From: Puniceibacterium sediminis
Lineage (GTDB): Bacteria > Pseudomonadota > Alphaproteobacteria > Rhodobacterales > Rhodobacteraceae
Assembly (NCBI RefSeq): GCF_900188035.1
Contig: NZ_FZNN01000002.1
Coordinates: 186,001 to 250,000 of the forward strand
Direction of reading: 5' to 3'
DNA length: 64,000 bases
The notes under the pieces are model-generated. The model searched no databases and had not been told where the DNA came from. It saw only the letters and a program-made list of their open reading frames with translations. A program made the translations under genes and the position numbers. Shown here piece after piece: positions 51,751 through 61,496 of the stretch; position 1 is the stretch's first letter, and each line of letters begins with the position of its first letter.

Positions 51751-53889
51751 CTATTCCGCGGCCGTCTTTGCCGCACTGAGTGACGGGTTTCGCCGCCGTT
51801 CGACCGATGCGACGTCACTTTCCGCTTCGAGCGCTGAGGTAACCGAATGTAGATGTTCGGCATCGCGCAGTTCGATATCTACCAGCACTCGGTAAAAGTC
51901 TGGTTTCCGATCTTCAAATTTCAAGTCCGAGATATTGGCCTGTTGTTCGCCGATCAACGTGCAAATCCGACCAAGCACACCGGCATCGTTCCCGATGGTC
52001 ATGTCAAGTGAAACTGCGTAGATCGGCGCATGGTTCCCGGCGGCCCATTGCAGGTCCAGCCAGCGGGCGGGCTGATCCTCGAATGCGGCAAGCGAGCCAC
52101 AGTCGATGGAGTGCACGATAACGCCGCGCCCGCGATGGGTGATGCCGACGATGCGTTCGCCCGGCAGCGGCTGGCAGCAGGGCGCGCGTTCAAAGCTCTG
52201 ACCTTCGGAGATGCCGACAACGGCGCGGTTCAGGTCGACATCGCCGGTCTTTGCCGGGGCAAGATCGGGGTAAACGGCCTGAACCACTTCGCGGGCAGTG
52301 ATTTCGGCGCTGCCCAGACGGGCCAAAAGGGTTTCGCGACCCTGAAGCCGCAGCGTGCGGGCGGCTTTTTCCAGCGCCTTGTCAGATGCCTTTTTGCCAA
52401 CGTTTTCAAAGGCCGACCGGGCCAGTTCGCGGCCCAGTTTGACGAACCGTTCGCGGTTTGCCTCGCGCAGCGACCGGCGGATTGCCGTCTTGGCCTTGCC
52501 GGTGGTTGCGATATCAAGCCAGGTGGCCTGCGGTGTCTGACCTTCGGCGGTGATGATTTCGACCGACTGGCCGTTCTTCATCCGGGTCCAGAGCGGAACG
52601 CGCAGCCCGTCGATCTTGGCCCCGACGCAGGCCGAACCGATGCGCGTATGGATCGCATAGGCAAAATCCAGCGGTGTCGCACCGCGCGGCAGTTTCACCA
52701 CGTCGCCCTTGGGGGTGAAGCAGAACACCTGATCGGTATACATCTCGAGCTTGACCGCTTCGAGGAATTCGTCGTGGTCGTCTTCGCCATCGAACTGTTC
52801 GGTGAGCGAGGAAATCCAGCGCACCGGATCCACCGCAAAGGGATTTTCCGAGCGCACCCCATCGCGGTAGGACCAGTGTGCCGCGACGCCGGTTTCGGCG
52901 ACATCATGCATCTGGCGCGTGCGGATCTGAACCTCGACCCGCTTGCCGTCGCGGCCTGACACGGTGGTGTGGATCGACCGGTAGCCGTTGGATTTCGGCT
53001 GGCTTACATAATCCTTGAACCGTTCGGGCACGGCGCGCCAGCGTTGGTGGATCACCCCGAGCGCGCGGTAACAATCCATGTCCGACCGGGTGATGACGCG
53101 AAAGCCGTAGATGTCGGAGAGGCGGGAAAAGCCCATCTCTTTTTCCTGCATCTTGCGCCAGATCGAATAGGGTTTCTTGGCGCGGCCAAAGACCTCTGCC
53201 TCGATGCCCTCTTTTTCCAGCTCGGCGCGCATATCGGAGGTGATCCTGTGGATCACATCGCCGGCCTCTTTCTGCAGGGTGATGAAACGGCGGATGATGC
53301 TGGCGCGGCCTTCGGGGTTGAGCACGCGAAAGGCCAGATCCTCAAGCTCTTCGCGCATCCACTGCATACCCATGCGCCCGGCGAGCGGGGCAAAGATATC
53401 CATCGTTTCGCGCGCCTTCTGCTGCTGCTTTTCCAGGCGCATCGCCTTGATGGTGCGCATGTTGTGCAGCCGGTCGGCCAGCTTGACCAGAATCACCCGC
53501 AGGTCCTTGGACATGGCCATGAACAGCTTGCGGAAGTTTTCGGCCTGCTTGGTTTCCGAACTGGACAGCTGAAGGTTGGTCAGTTTGGTAACGCCATCCA
53601 CAAGCATCGCGACTTCGGGGCCGAAGAGGCGCGAAATCTCGGAATAGGTGGATTTGGTGTCTTCGATCGTGTCGTGCAGCAGGGCGGTGATGATTGTCGC
53701 ATCATCAAGCTGCTGTTCGGTCAGGATCGCGGCGACGGCCACGGGATGGGTGAAATATGGCTCGCCGGAATGGCGAACCTGCCCTTCGTGCATCCGCGCG
53801 CCATACTCATAGGCTGCGCGAATCAGATTTGCGTTTGTCTTTGGGTTGTAGTTGCGGACCAGTGCAACAAGATCTTCGGCCGCTATCAT
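51751..53889 (-). CDS. rsh: Bifunctional (p)ppGpp synthase/hydrolase, Rsh
   Basis: The RelA/SpoT homologue of the stringent response, 712 aa. An HD hydrolase domain has H34, H48, H72-D73 and E76-D77 (LLHDTIEDT); the synthetase follows (KKPYSIWRKMQ, DIYGFRVITRSD, YVSQPKSNGYRSIHTTV), then TGS (FTPKGDVVKLPRGATPLDFAYAI, in two parts) and a C-terminal ACT domain. With an intact HD motif it should both make and degrade ppGpp. AAGGAGAG precedes the ATG. rpoZ lies 39 bp upstream, as in most Alphaproteobacteria. Confidence 0.96.
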   Translation of the reverse strand: MIAAEDLVALVRNYNPKTNANLIRAAYEYGARMHEGQVRHSGEPYFTHPVAVAAILTEQQLDDATIITALLHDTIEDTKSTYSEISRLFGPEVAMLVDGVTKLTNLQLSSSETKQAENFRKLFMAMSKDLRVILVKLADRLHNMRTIKAMRLEKQQQKARETMDIFAPLAGRMGMQWMREELEDLAFRVLNPEGRASIIRRFITLQKEAGDVIHRITSDMRAELEKEGIEAEVFGRAKKPYSIWRKMQEKEMGFSRLSDIYGFRVITRSDMDCYRALGVIHQRWRAVPERFKDYVSQPKSNGYRSIHTTVSGRDGKRVEVQIRTRQMHDVAETGVAAHWSYRDGVRSENPFAVDPVRWISSLTEQFDGEDDHDEFLEAVKLEMYTDQVFCFTPKGDVVKLPRGATPLDFAYAIHTRIGSACVGAKIDGLRVPLWTRMKNGQSVEIITAEGQTPQATWLDIATTGKAKTAIRRSLREANRERFVKLGRELARSAFENVGKKASDKALEKAARTLRLQGRETLLARLGSAEITAREVVQAVYPDLAPAKTGDVDLNRAVVGISEGQSFERAPCCQPLPGERIVGITHRGRGVIVHSIDCGSLAAFEDQPARWLDLQWAAGNHAPIYAVSLDMTIGNDAGVLGRICTLIGEQQANISDLKFEDRKPDFYRVLVDIELRDAEHLHSVTSALEAESDVASVERRRNPSLSAAKTAAE

Positions 53890-53928
53890 GCGACTCTCTC
53901 CTTAACTGGCCCGCATCTGAAGCGGAGC

Positions 53929-54282
53929 TCAGCCTTGGCTTTGCGCCTCCATGAGGGCGCGCAGCAGTTTCTCTTCTGACATGTCATCATCGGCCGGCTT
54001 GTCGGGCTCGGACCCCATGAGCAATGCCATGGCGTCTTCTTCCGGCTCGTCAACTTCGATCTGAGTCTGGTTGGATTCGATCAGGCGTTCGCGCAATTCG
54101 TCCGCAGACTGGGTTTCATCCGCAATCTCGCGCAGGGCAACGACAGGGTTCTTGTCGTTGTCGCGGTCCACCGTGATGGCACCACCAGCGGTGATTTCGC
54201 GGGCGCGGTGTGCTGCGAGCATCACAAGCTCAAAGCGGTTGGGGACTTTGTCGACGCAATCTTCTACGGTGACGCGGGCCAT
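53929..54282 (-). CDS. rpoZ: RNA polymerase subunit omega
   Basis: 117-aa omega subunit, [21 protein letters not shown] followed by AAHRAREI; helps assemble beta prime and binds ppGpp at its interface. The acidic C-terminal tail is long. Its pairing with rsh is conserved. Confidence 0.95.
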   Translation of the reverse strand: MARVTVEDCVDKVPNRFELVMLAAHRAREITAGGAITVDRDNDKNPVVALREIADETQSADELRERLIESNQTQIEVDEPEEDAMALLMGSEPDKPADDDMSEEKLLRALMEAQSQG

Positions 54283-54361
54283 GGAACACTCCAGTTTTGT
54301 CGGTTCGACTTGGAAACCGCAGCTTTAGCCCGGGAGGTGGCGGATGACAAGCCGGGATTGA

Positions 54362-54931
54362 TCACAAAGGCAGCACTTCTGCGCGCGCGGCAGGGTCCAG
54401 CGCATCGCAGAGCTGGGCAACCGTGCGGCCCAGTGTCGGATGCATCCAGTTTGCCGCAACATCGGCCAATGGCACAAGCACGAATGCGCGGTCCTGCATC
54501 CGTGGATGTGGCAGGACCAATTGTTCGGGCGCGATCCGGGCCTGCTGGTCAACCGGGAGTGCTCGCCATTCCGCCTGAATCGCCGCATTTGGCAGCACGA
54601 TACCGCCCATTCCCAAAAGATCCAGGTCCAGCGTGCGGGTGCCCCAACGTTCTTTTCTGACGCGCCCGAACACCTGTTCGATGTCATGGAGCCGCCGCAT
54701 CACCTGCGCGGGGGGTAATTCTGACCTTAGCACTAATGCGGCGTTAACATAGTCCGGCCCGGCGCCCGCAGGAAAGCAAGGCGTTGAATAAAAACGACTA
54801 ATTCTGCGGATGTCAAATTCGGATCGTGCGATTTCGGCAACAGACGCGGCCAATGTTAGCGCTGGACTGCCCTGGGGCAGGCCAAGGTTTGAACCCAGAG
54901 CTATCAAGATATCTTGTTCGTTTACGGACAT
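54362..54931 (-). CDS. folK: 2-amino-4-hydroxy-6-hydroxymethyldihydropteridine pyrophosphokinase
   Basis: HPPK of folate synthesis, 189 aa: IALGSNLG, FYSTPCFPAGAGPDYVNAAL, RWGTRTLDLDLLGMGG and LPHPRMQDRAFVLVPL hold the substrate and Mg residues. Divergent from the NYN gene at 55081. Other folate genes are not adjacent. Confidence 0.94.
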   Translation of the reverse strand: MSVNEQDILIALGSNLGLPQGSPALTLAASVAEIARSEFDIRRISRFYSTPCFPAGAGPDYVNAALVLRSELPPAQVMRRLHDIEQVFGRVRKERWGTRTLDLDLLGMGGIVLPNAAIQAEWRALPVDQQARIAPEQLVLPHPRMQDRAFVLVPLADVAANWMHPTLGRTVAQLCDALDPAARAEVLPL

Positions 54932-55080
54932 GCGAGTATCCTCTGAGGCATAACCTATGGGTTGAAGAGACTGTAGAATTACCTATTTCTCACGCTGCGG
55001 ACTTACTGTCGCATTTACGACACTCACGCCAACACTCCTGAACTGGGGCAGTGGGTCTATCATTACCGAAAGGACATTTG

Positions 55081-55656
55081 ATGTTTTACAAGGATGAACG
55101 GCTGGCGCTGTTCATAGACGGTTCAAACCTCTACGCTGCTGCAAAGGCACTTGGGTTTGATATCGACTACAAACTTTTGCGCCAGGAATTCGTGCGTCGC
55201 GGCAAGATGCTGCGCGCGTTCTACTATACAGCCCTGCTGGAGAACGACGAGTATTCGCCAATCCGCCCGCTGGTGGACTGGTTGCACTACAATGGTTTCA
55301 CCATGGTGACGAAACCGGCCAAGGAATACACCGACAGCCAGGGACGACGCAAGGTCAAGGGCAACATGGATATCGAGCTTGCCGTCGATGCCATGGAGCT
55401 GGCTCCGCGTGTGGATCACATCGTGCTGTTCTCTGGCGATGGCGATTTCCGCCCGCTGGTCGAAAGCCTGCAGCGTCAGGGTGTGCGGGTTTCGGTCGTT
55501 TCGACGATTCGCAGCCAACCGCCGATGATCGCCGATGAACTGCGCCGCCAGGCCGACAACTTTATCGAGTTGGACGAGCTGCGTGACGTGATCGGGCGCC
55601 CGCCACGTGAAATGCCGGTCGAACGCAGCCTTGAAGTCGCCAGCAGCGCGACCTGA
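55081..55656 (+). CDS. NYN-domain protein, LabA/DUF88
   Basis: A 191-aa stand-alone NYN protein: RLALFIDGSNLYAAAKALG, GNMDIELAVDAMEL and IVLFSGDGDFRPLVE give the acidic cluster of PIN-like nucleases. Start at 55081 (MFYKDERLALF) has AAAGGA upstream. It is closed by a strong terminator. This is the second NYN protein in the window, without the LOTUS part of the first. Confidence 0.87.
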   Translation: MFYKDERLALFIDGSNLYAAAKALGFDIDYKLLRQEFVRRGKMLRAFYYTALLENDEYSPIRPLVDWLHYNGFTMVTKPAKEYTDSQGRRKVKGNMDIELAVDAMELAPRVDHIVLFSGDGDFRPLVESLQRQGVRVSVVSTIRSQPPMIADELRRQADNFIELDELRDVIGRPPREMPVERSLEVASSAT

Positions 55657-55714
55657 AGCGAGACGGGCCTGTAGGGGATGACAGGCCAGTTGATGTGACG
55701 ACCTCGAGAACGAC

Positions 55715-55771
55715 AAAGGTCGCGGTCCGTGTGATACTGTTTGGTATCGCTTTCGGGCCGCGACCTTTTTT
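55715..55771 (+). terminator. Long-stem intrinsic terminator
   Basis: AAAGGTCGCGG (55715-55725) pairs with CCGCGACCTTT (55758-55768), an inner GATAC/GTATC stem extends it, and T runs to 55771. It ends the NYN gene. The rest of the gap to 55996 holds the ispH promoter region and no ORF I support. Confidence 0.9.
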
Positions 55772-55996
55772 CCGTTTCAGCCTTTGTGGTGATGCTGAGG
55801 TGCCGGTTTGGCTGCTGTTCCTTGTGGCGATTCGGGCAGTGCCTGAGCGATCATGGCACCCCTTTGGCCGGGTGCACCGGTCACGCTGTTGTGCCCCCCT
55901 GCTGGTCTGGCGGCCAGTCTGTGGATTTTCCGACCCTGAGGGGACTGGACCGTCGGGAAAGATGCACCTAGGTCTGAGCAAAGCAGGAGAGTTGAG

Positions 55997-56947
55997 ATGA
56001 CGCAGCAACCGCTGACCCTATATCTGGCCGCGCCGCGTGGGTTCTGCGCGGGCGTCGATCGTGCGATCAAGATCGTCGAGATGGCCCTGCAGAAATGGGG
56101 CGCGCCGGTCTATGTCCGCCACGAGATCGTGCACAACAAATTCGTCGTCGACGGGCTGCGCGACAAGGGCGCGGTGTTTGTCGAAGAGCTTGAGGATTGC
56201 CCGACCGACCGGCCGGTGATCTTTTCCGCCCACGGTGTGCCCAAGGCTGTGCCTGCCGAGGCCGCGCGGCGCGAGATGATCTATGTGGACGCGACCTGTC
56301 CGCTGGTCAGCAAGGTGCATATCGAAGCCGCCCGCCACGCCGAAAACGGCCTTCAGATGATCATGATCGGTCATGCCGGTCACCCCGAAACCATTGGCAC
56401 CATGGGGCAGTTGCCCGAAGGCGACGTGCTGCTGGTCGAAACGGTCGAAGATGTGGCCCGGGTCGAGGTGCGTGATCCCGATCGGCTGGCCTTTGTGACG
56501 CAGACCACCCTGTCGGTCGATGATACGGCGGGCATCGTGGCGGCCTTGCAGGTGCGGTTTCCGGCCATCGTCGGCCCGCACAAGGAAGACATCTGTTATG
56601 CCACCACCAACCGTCAGGAGGCGGTCAAGGCGATGGCGCCCGATTGCGATGCGCTGCTGGTCGTGGGTGCGCCGAATTCGTCGAACTCCCAGCGGCTGGT
56701 CGAGGTCGGACGGCGCGCAGGCTGCGCCTATTCCCAGCTGGTGATGCGGGCGGGTGACATCGACTGGCGCGCGCTGGACGGGATCCGGTCGGTCGGGATC
56801 ACGGCCGGCGCCTCGGCCCCCGAAGTGCTGATCAACGAGGTGATCGACGCCTTTCGCGCCCGCTATGACGTGACCGTGCAGATGGTTGAAACCGCGCAGG
56901 AAAACGTGGAATTCAAGGTGCCGCGCGTGCTGCGGGTCCCGGCATGA
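55997..56947 (+). CDS. ispH: 4-hydroxy-3-methylbut-2-enyl diphosphate reductase
   Basis: Final iron-sulfur enzyme of the MEP isoprenoid route, 316 aa. Cluster cysteines C17 (GFCAGVDRA), C101 (DATCPLV) and C200 ([11 protein letters not shown]) are in place, with SAHGVPKAV and [13 protein letters not shown]. It overlaps the next gene by 4 bp. Confidence 0.96.
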   Translation: MTQQPLTLYLAAPRGFCAGVDRAIKIVEMALQKWGAPVYVRHEIVHNKFVVDGLRDKGAVFVEELEDCPTDRPVIFSAHGVPKAVPAEAARREMIYVDATCPLVSKVHIEAARHAENGLQMIMIGHAGHPETIGTMGQLPEGDVLLVETVEDVARVEVRDPDRLAFVTQTTLSVDDTAGIVAALQVRFPAIVGPHKEDICYATTNRQEAVKAMAPDCDALLVVGAPNSSNSQRLVEVGRRAGCAYSQLVMRAGDIDWRALDGIRSVGITAGASAPEVLINEVIDAFRARYDVTVQMVETAQENVEFKVPRVLRVPA

Positions 56948-57396
56948 CCGGGGTGCCCCGCGCCGCGCTGATCCTTGGCCTTGCCGGCGTCGTGCCGTTC
57001 CTTTGGGGCGCGCTGACGCTGGTGTCTGACCCGCTGGCCACCTTTGGCCAGGGCGCGTTTGGGTCGCGGTTCATCGGGCCATATGTGCAGCTGTCCTACG
57101 GGGTTGTGATCCTGGCCTTCATGTCCGGCGTGCTCTGGGGCTTTGCGACCAAGGCCACCGGCCCGCGCGCGACGGCGGGCTATGCGCTGTCGGTTATCCC
57201 GGCGCTCTGGGCGTTCTTCATGGTCGGCGGCGGGCCGGTGTCGGCGGGCACGAACCTGATTTTCGGCTTTGTCGGCGTGCTGCTGCTGGACTGGCAGTTC
57301 TGGCGCTGGGGGCTGGCCCCTGTCTGGTGGATGCAGCTGCGCGCCCCGCTCACGGCGCTGGTGGTGATCTGTCTGGCGGTTGGCGTCTTTCTTTAG
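56944..57396 (+). CDS. DUF3429 membrane protein
   Basis: A 150-aa protein with about five hydrophobic segments; [22 protein letters not shown] is the family block. Function unknown. Coupled to ispH by an ATGA overlap. Confidence 0.83.
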   Translation: MTGVPRAALILGLAGVVPFLWGALTLVSDPLATFGQGAFGSRFIGPYVQLSYGVVILAFMSGVLWGFATKATGPRATAGYALSVIPALWAFFMVGGGPVSAGTNLIFGFVGVLLLDWQFWRWGLAPVWWMQLRAPLTALVVICLAVGVFL

Positions 57397-57488
57397 GCGC
57401 GGCGGGTGTCCCGCCCTGACTTTGGAAATGTACGGGTCCGGGTCAGCCAGCCCTTGACGCCGCCGATGGGGAAGGCGAAACCGCCGCT

Positions 57489-57956
57489 ATGACAAAGCTT
57501 TATGCATATACAGATGGTGCCTGCAGCGGAAACCCCGGCCCCGGTGGCTGGGGGGTTCTGATGCAGGCGGTGAACGGCACCGAGGTCGTCAAGGAACGCG
57601 AATTGTCGGGGGGGGAGTCGGGGACGACGAACAACCGGATGGAGTTGCTGGCGGCGATCAATGCGCTTGAGGCGCTGGCGCGGGGCACTGAGATCACCAT
57701 CTACACCGACAGCACCTATGTGAAGAACGGTGTCACCAGCTGGATCCACGGCTGGAAGCGCAATGGCTGGAAGACTGCCGCGAAGAAACCGGTCAAGAAT
57801 GTCGAGCTTTGGCAAAGGCTTGACGAGGCGCAGAAGGGTCATGTGGTGATCTGGGAATGGGTCAAGGGCCACGCCGGCCACCCGGAAAACGAACGCGCAG
57901 ATGAGCTCGCCCGGGCCGGAATGGCACCGTTCAAGACGGGTCGTTCGGGGGGCTGA
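57489..57956 (+). CDS. rnhA: Ribonuclease HI
   Basis: RNase H of 155 aa that cuts RNA in RNA-DNA hybrids. [15 protein letters not shown] (Asp9), [10 protein letters not shown] (Glu), IYTDSTYV (Asp) and [12 protein letters not shown] (His, Asp) complete the active site. Follows the DUF3429 gene; the second phased array starts 27 bp after its stop. Confidence 0.96.
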   Translation: MTKLYAYTDGACSGNPGPGGWGVLMQAVNGTEVVKERELSGGESGTTNNRMELLAAINALEALARGTEITIYTDSTYVKNGVTSWIHGWKRNGWKTAAKKPVKNVELWQRLDEAQKGHVVIWEWVKGHAGHPENERADELARAGMAPFKTGRSGG

Positions 57957-57982
57957 GCCCCGTTTCATCACCGTGAAATACC

Positions 57983-58037
57983 GGTATGGCAGACGTATGG
58001 AAACCGTATGGTTTTCGTATGGCTGCGCGGCCATACG
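57983..58037. repeat. Phased heptamer array with terminal inverted copy (locus 2)
   Basis: GGTATGG at 57983, CGTATGG at 57994, 58005 and 58016: exact 11-bp spacing. Spacers are caga, aaac, tttt, then ctgc. An inverted copy CCATACG at 58031-58037 lets the last unit form a perfect 8-bp hairpin (CGTATGGC with GCCATACG). The last two spacers equal those at 46051. It lies between rnhA and the HEPN-like gene. Confidence 0.9.
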
Positions 58038-58199
58038 GGCGGGGCGTTGCGACCTGCCGCCGGTCTTTGCCGGAGTGCTGGGGGGTGTGACCGGCAGCTC
58101 CGAGCTGTTGATCTAGGCTCACTGACTCCATTTCGGCCGTACCTCGATCGGAACAGGGATAACGACCGGAGCAGCGAAAATTCTTTCCACAATGCGGGA

Positions 58200-58709
58200 C
58201 TATGATGCTGAATTGCGGGTTAGTGTTTGCGAAGTGTACCTGGCCCTAAAAAGCCTCAGCACGCTCTCTATAACGTTTTCCATATCTGAACTGCTAAAGG
58301 AGCCGTGCGTCATTTCATGCATGTATCGCCATTTCACGAAGGCATCAGCATGATGGTCCAGTATTGACGCAACATCCTTTCCGAGGGGATTCAAATATGA
58401 TTGATTGTACCAAGGACACGCAATTCGAAAATCGCTTTCTATTTTTTCCTGCTGTTCTGGCTGGAGCATGTCGAAGAGCTTGGAAAGGTTGTGCTCGCGT
58501 ATGATTTTGGAGCCTTGATCCAAGGTAATCCAAGCCTTTAGCGCCAACTCCATCGCGAGCGCCAACAGCATCGGATCTATCCCAATATCAGCGAACAGAC
58601 GTGCGTTGCTTGGCGTTGTAAATGGCCCCTTCCTTGCTTCTCTTACGCGCGCGACCAGCGCATCTGCAGTATTCGCCATCTTAATGGCTATCGTCAGTTC
58701 TTGCCCCAT
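58200..58709 (-). CDS. HEPN-like orphan protein, lower GC
   Basis: A 169-aa all-helical protein of no family I can name with certainty. LALAMELALKAWITL and REHNLSKLFDMLQ follow the HEPN pattern, and WRYMHEMTH gives an R-x6-H pair (R128, H135) of the sort found in HEPN RNases. It lacks a nucleotidyltransferase partner. By eye its base composition is clearly more AT-rich than its neighbours, as is the DNA to about 58900, which suggests recent acquisition. Start at 58709; ATG at 58679 is an alternative. Confidence 0.65.
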   Translation of the reverse strand: MGQELTIAIKMANTADALVARVREARKGPFTTPSNARLFADIGIDPMLLALAMELALKAWITLDQGSKIIREHNLSKLFDMLQPEQQEKIESDFRIACPWYNQSYLNPLGKDVASILDHHADAFVKWRYMHEMTHGSFSSSDMENVIESVLRLFRARYTSQTLTRNSAS

Positions 58710-58990
58710 GACTACCCAAGCCTGTTTGTGTGATCCAAAATCTTAGGCTGGGTGACGCCTCAAAGGCAAACAATCTACCTCGAAGGTCGGCAGAGCCAAG
58801 CTTTTTCACATATCTCAGTGAGATTGACATGAGTGCACACGCTCAGGTGATCGTCCGTAATCTTTGCAGCATGGTTCCCGCCGTTCCCGGCAATGGATTT
58901 GATCCTGTGCTACCCTCCATCCGGCGCAAGTGATGACAGCGGCGGCACGAGGCGCTATTGCGCGGCAATGCAATGTCATCCGGAGCTGCC

Positions 58991-59611
58991 ATGTCCCTTC
59001 TGAGCCTTCTCGATTATGCCTCGGTGCTGGTCTTTGCCCTGACCGGCGCGTTGGTGGCGAGTCGGGCGCAGTTGGACATTGTGGGGTTCTGCTTTTTCGC
59101 GAGCCTGACGGCGGTGGGGGGCGGGACGGTGCGGGATGTGTTGCTGGACCGGAACCCGGTGTTCTGGATGGCGCAGCCGTCGTATCTTTGGGTGGCCTGC
59201 GGTGCGGCGCTGGTGGTTTTCCTGACCGCGCATCTGCTGGAGAGCCGGTATCGCGTGTTGCTGTGGCTGGATGCCTGCGCGCTGGCCGTCGCCGTCGCGG
59301 CGGGCGCGGGTGTGGCGCAGTCGGCGGGGCAGTCGCCGACAGTGGTGGTGGTCATGGGCATGATCACCGGCTGCATGGGCGGATTGCTGCGGGATGTGGT
59401 GTCGAACGAGGTGCCGCTGGTTCTGAAACAGGGCGAGTTGTACGTCACCTGCGCCTTTGCCGGGTCCGCCGGGGCGGTGATGGCGCAGGCCTTTGGGTTG
59501 GGCGAGGGGTTTGTGGCGCTGATCTGTGCGGGGGTGACATTCACCCTGCGGGCCGGGTCGATCCTGTTTGGCTGGTGTCTGCCGGTCTATCGTGGCCGCC
59601 CGCCGCGCTGA
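58991..59611 (+). CDS. TRIC-type (UPF0126) cation channel protein
   Basis: A 206-aa membrane protein with about seven hydrophobic segments and the two family repeats GGGTVRDVLLDRNPVFW and GGLLRDVVSNEVPLVL. Prokaryotic TRIC homologues conduct K+/Na+. Start at 58991 has GGAG 6 nt upstream. It converges on the GntR gene. Confidence 0.88.
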   Translation: MSLLSLLDYASVLVFALTGALVASRAQLDIVGFCFFASLTAVGGGTVRDVLLDRNPVFWMAQPSYLWVACGAALVVFLTAHLLESRYRVLLWLDACALAVAVAAGAGVAQSAGQSPTVVVVMGMITGCMGGLLRDVVSNEVPLVLKQGELYVTCAFAGSAGAVMAQAFGLGEGFVALICAGVTFTLRAGSILFGWCLPVYRGRPPR

Positions 59612-59622
59612 GGGCGCGGGGG

Positions 59623-60267
59623 TCAGAGCATTGAAAGGCGCCGAAAGCTCATCGAGATATGGGCGCGGCGGATCAGGGCGACGGCCTGAAGGTCGGGCAG
59701 GGCAAGCGCGGCGCGGGTCTGGCGCATTTCGTCCAGAAAGATCGCGCATTCCTGTGCAAGGTCCATGCGTGGGATCGCCATGAGCCAGATGCGGGCGGTG
59801 TGGAAATAGAGCCGTTCTGCGGTGTCGCGCAGGGGGGCATTGTCGCTGAGCGACAGGCCAAAGCCGTGGTAGGCCATGTTGAGTTCGGCAAAGGCACGCG
59901 GGTCTGGCTGGGCCACGAGGTCCTCTCCACGTATCACGAAGTCGTCGATTTCGGACAGGGTTTGCGCGGTCACCGGGCGGGGCGACAGGGCGGCGGTCAG
60001 CTGCGCCAGTTCGAGCCGCAGGGCGTAGGTCTGGGTGAGTTCGCCAATCGACACATCCGTGACCAGCGTGCCGACGCCGTGGCGTGAGATCACCAGCCCT
60101 TCGTCTTCGAGCCGGGCGAGGGCGCGGCGCAGCGGGGTGCGGGAGGTGCCGAAGTCGGCGGCAAGGGTTTCTTCGGACAGGCGGGTGCCGGGCGGGTAGT
60201 CGAGCAGGCAGATGCGGCTGCGCAGTTCGGTATAGAGCCGCTGGTGGCGGGAGGTTGCCTTGGTCAT
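59623..60267 (-). CDS. GntR-family (FCD) regulator of the argE/M24 module
   Basis: A 214-aa regulator: winged HTH (LYTELRSRICLLDYPPGTRL, LAADFGTSRTPLRRALARLE) and an FCD domain (ELNMAYHGFGLSLS). The ATG overlaps the argE stop by 4 bp, so it is the last gene of the M24-argE-gntR unit. The palindrome at 62847, between this unit and the divergent ABC gene, is its likely site. Confidence 0.86.
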   Translation of the reverse strand: MTKATSRHQRLYTELRSRICLLDYPPGTRLSEETLAADFGTSRTPLRRALARLEDEGLVISRHGVGTLVTDVSIGELTQTYALRLELAQLTAALSPRPVTAQTLSEIDDFVIRGEDLVAQPDPRAFAELNMAYHGFGLSLSDNAPLRDTAERLYFHTARIWLMAIPRMDLAQECAIFLDEMRQTRAALALPDLQAVALIRRAHISMSFRRLSML

Positions 60268-61424
60268 TCCGCGCAGCTTTGACCCAGGCCGTCGAGCATG
60301 GTCAGGCAGTCGGCAAGCTGCGCGCGCGCGAGGTATTCGTCGGGTTTGTGCGCCTGCGCGATGGAACCGGGGCCGCAGACCACGGCGGACATGCCAAGTT
60401 GCTGGAACAAGCCGGCCTCTGTGTTGAAGGGGACGACATCGGCGGTTTCGCAGCCCGTGAGCGCGGCAATCAGGGTGCGGGCCATGTTGACCTCCATCGG
60501 TTCAAGGCCGACGACTTCGCCTATGATCTGGGTGGTGATGTCGGCGCGGGGGCTGACGGCGCGCATGGCGGGCAGCAGATCGGTTTCGATGTAGGATTCG
60601 AGCATTTCGCGGAGGAATTCGCCATCGCCGTACTGGACCGGGCGCATTTCCCATTCCAGTTCCGCCTTGCCGGGGATGACGTTGTGGGCGTGGCCGCCGT
60701 GCAGCCTGCCGATGTTGACCGTGGTCCATGCCGGATCAAAGCGGGAATCGCGAGGGGCGCGGGTTTTGAGTTCCTCGGCCAGTTCCATCAGGCGGGTGGC
60801 GTATTTCACCGCATAGGCGACGGCGTTCACGCCACGGTCGGGGTTTGATCCGTGCCCTTCGAGCCCGGTGAAACGGGTGGTGTATTCGCAGCAGCCCTTG
60901 TGGCCTTCGATGATGCGCATTTCGGTGGGCTCACCAATGATGGCGATCGACGGTTTGTAGCCGCGTTTCTGTAGCTCGGGGACAAGGGATTTTGCGCCGA
61001 CGCAGCCGGTTTCTTCGTCATGGGTAAAGCAGAAGTGGATCGGGCGGCGCAGGGTATGGGCGGCATAGGGTTTCGCCATGGCGATGGTGGCGGCGATGAA
61101 ACCCTTCATGTCGCAGGTGCCGCGCCCCATCAGGAAATCGCCGCGTTCCGACAGGGCAAAGGGGTCGGTCGACCAGTCCTGATCCGTGACCGGCACCACG
61201 TCGGAATGTCCCGACAGGACAATGCCGCCTTCGCAATCCGGGCCGATGGTGCCGAACAGGTTCGCCTTTTTGCCGGTTGCGTCGTGGAAGAGTTCGACGC
61301 GGGCGCCGGCATCTTCGAGCAGGGTCGCCATATAGGCCATCATTTCGACATTGGGGTCGATCGAGACGGTCGGGAAGGCGATGAGATCGGCGAGGATCGC
61401 CTCGGTGCGGGTCAGGAGGGTCAT
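60264..61424 (-). CDS. argE: ArgE-family N-acyl amino acid deacetylase (M20)
   Basis: M20 metallopeptidase of 386 aa of the acetylornithine deacetylase type. Metal ligands are in LSGHSDVVPV, GRGTCDMKGF, THDEETGCVGA and IIGEPTEM, and a C-terminal CGPGSIAQAHKPDEYL supplies the last His. Start at 61424 (MTLLTRTEA) has AAAGG upstream; an upstream GTG at 61448 lacks one. Roseobacters can make arginine through ArgJ, so this copy may be catabolic; sitting next to a DoeA-like hydrolase favours that. Confidence 0.86.
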   Translation of the reverse strand: MTLLTRTEAILADLIAFPTVSIDPNVEMMAYMATLLEDAGARVELFHDATGKKANLFGTIGPDCEGGIVLSGHSDVVPVTDQDWSTDPFALSERGDFLMGRGTCDMKGFIAATIAMAKPYAAHTLRRPIHFCFTHDEETGCVGAKSLVPELQKRGYKPSIAIIGEPTEMRIIEGHKGCCEYTTRFTGLEGHGSNPDRGVNAVAYAVKYATRLMELAEELKTRAPRDSRFDPAWTTVNIGRLHGGHAHNVIPGKAELEWEMRPVQYGDGEFLREMLESYIETDLLPAMRAVSPRADITTQIIGEVVGLEPMEVNMARTLIAALTGCETADVVPFNTEAGLFQQLGMSAVVCGPGSIAQAHKPDEYLARAQLADCLTMLDGLGQSCAE

Positions 61425-61496
61425 GTCTACCTTTGTCTGGCTGATCACGGGGGGTGGGCCGCGCCCCGAGAGAGTGGGGGGGGGCGGCGCGGATGG

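Noticed and set aside
58710-58990. Short frame at 58730-58933 as a small gene
   Set aside because: No ribosome site or recognisable sequence; it lies in the AT-richer stretch near the HEPN-like gene and is more likely non-coding.
58930-59634. 234-codon plus-strand frame overlapping the TRIC gene
   Set aside because: Gly/Arg/Ala-rich shadow frame; the overlapping frame encodes a clear TRIC protein.
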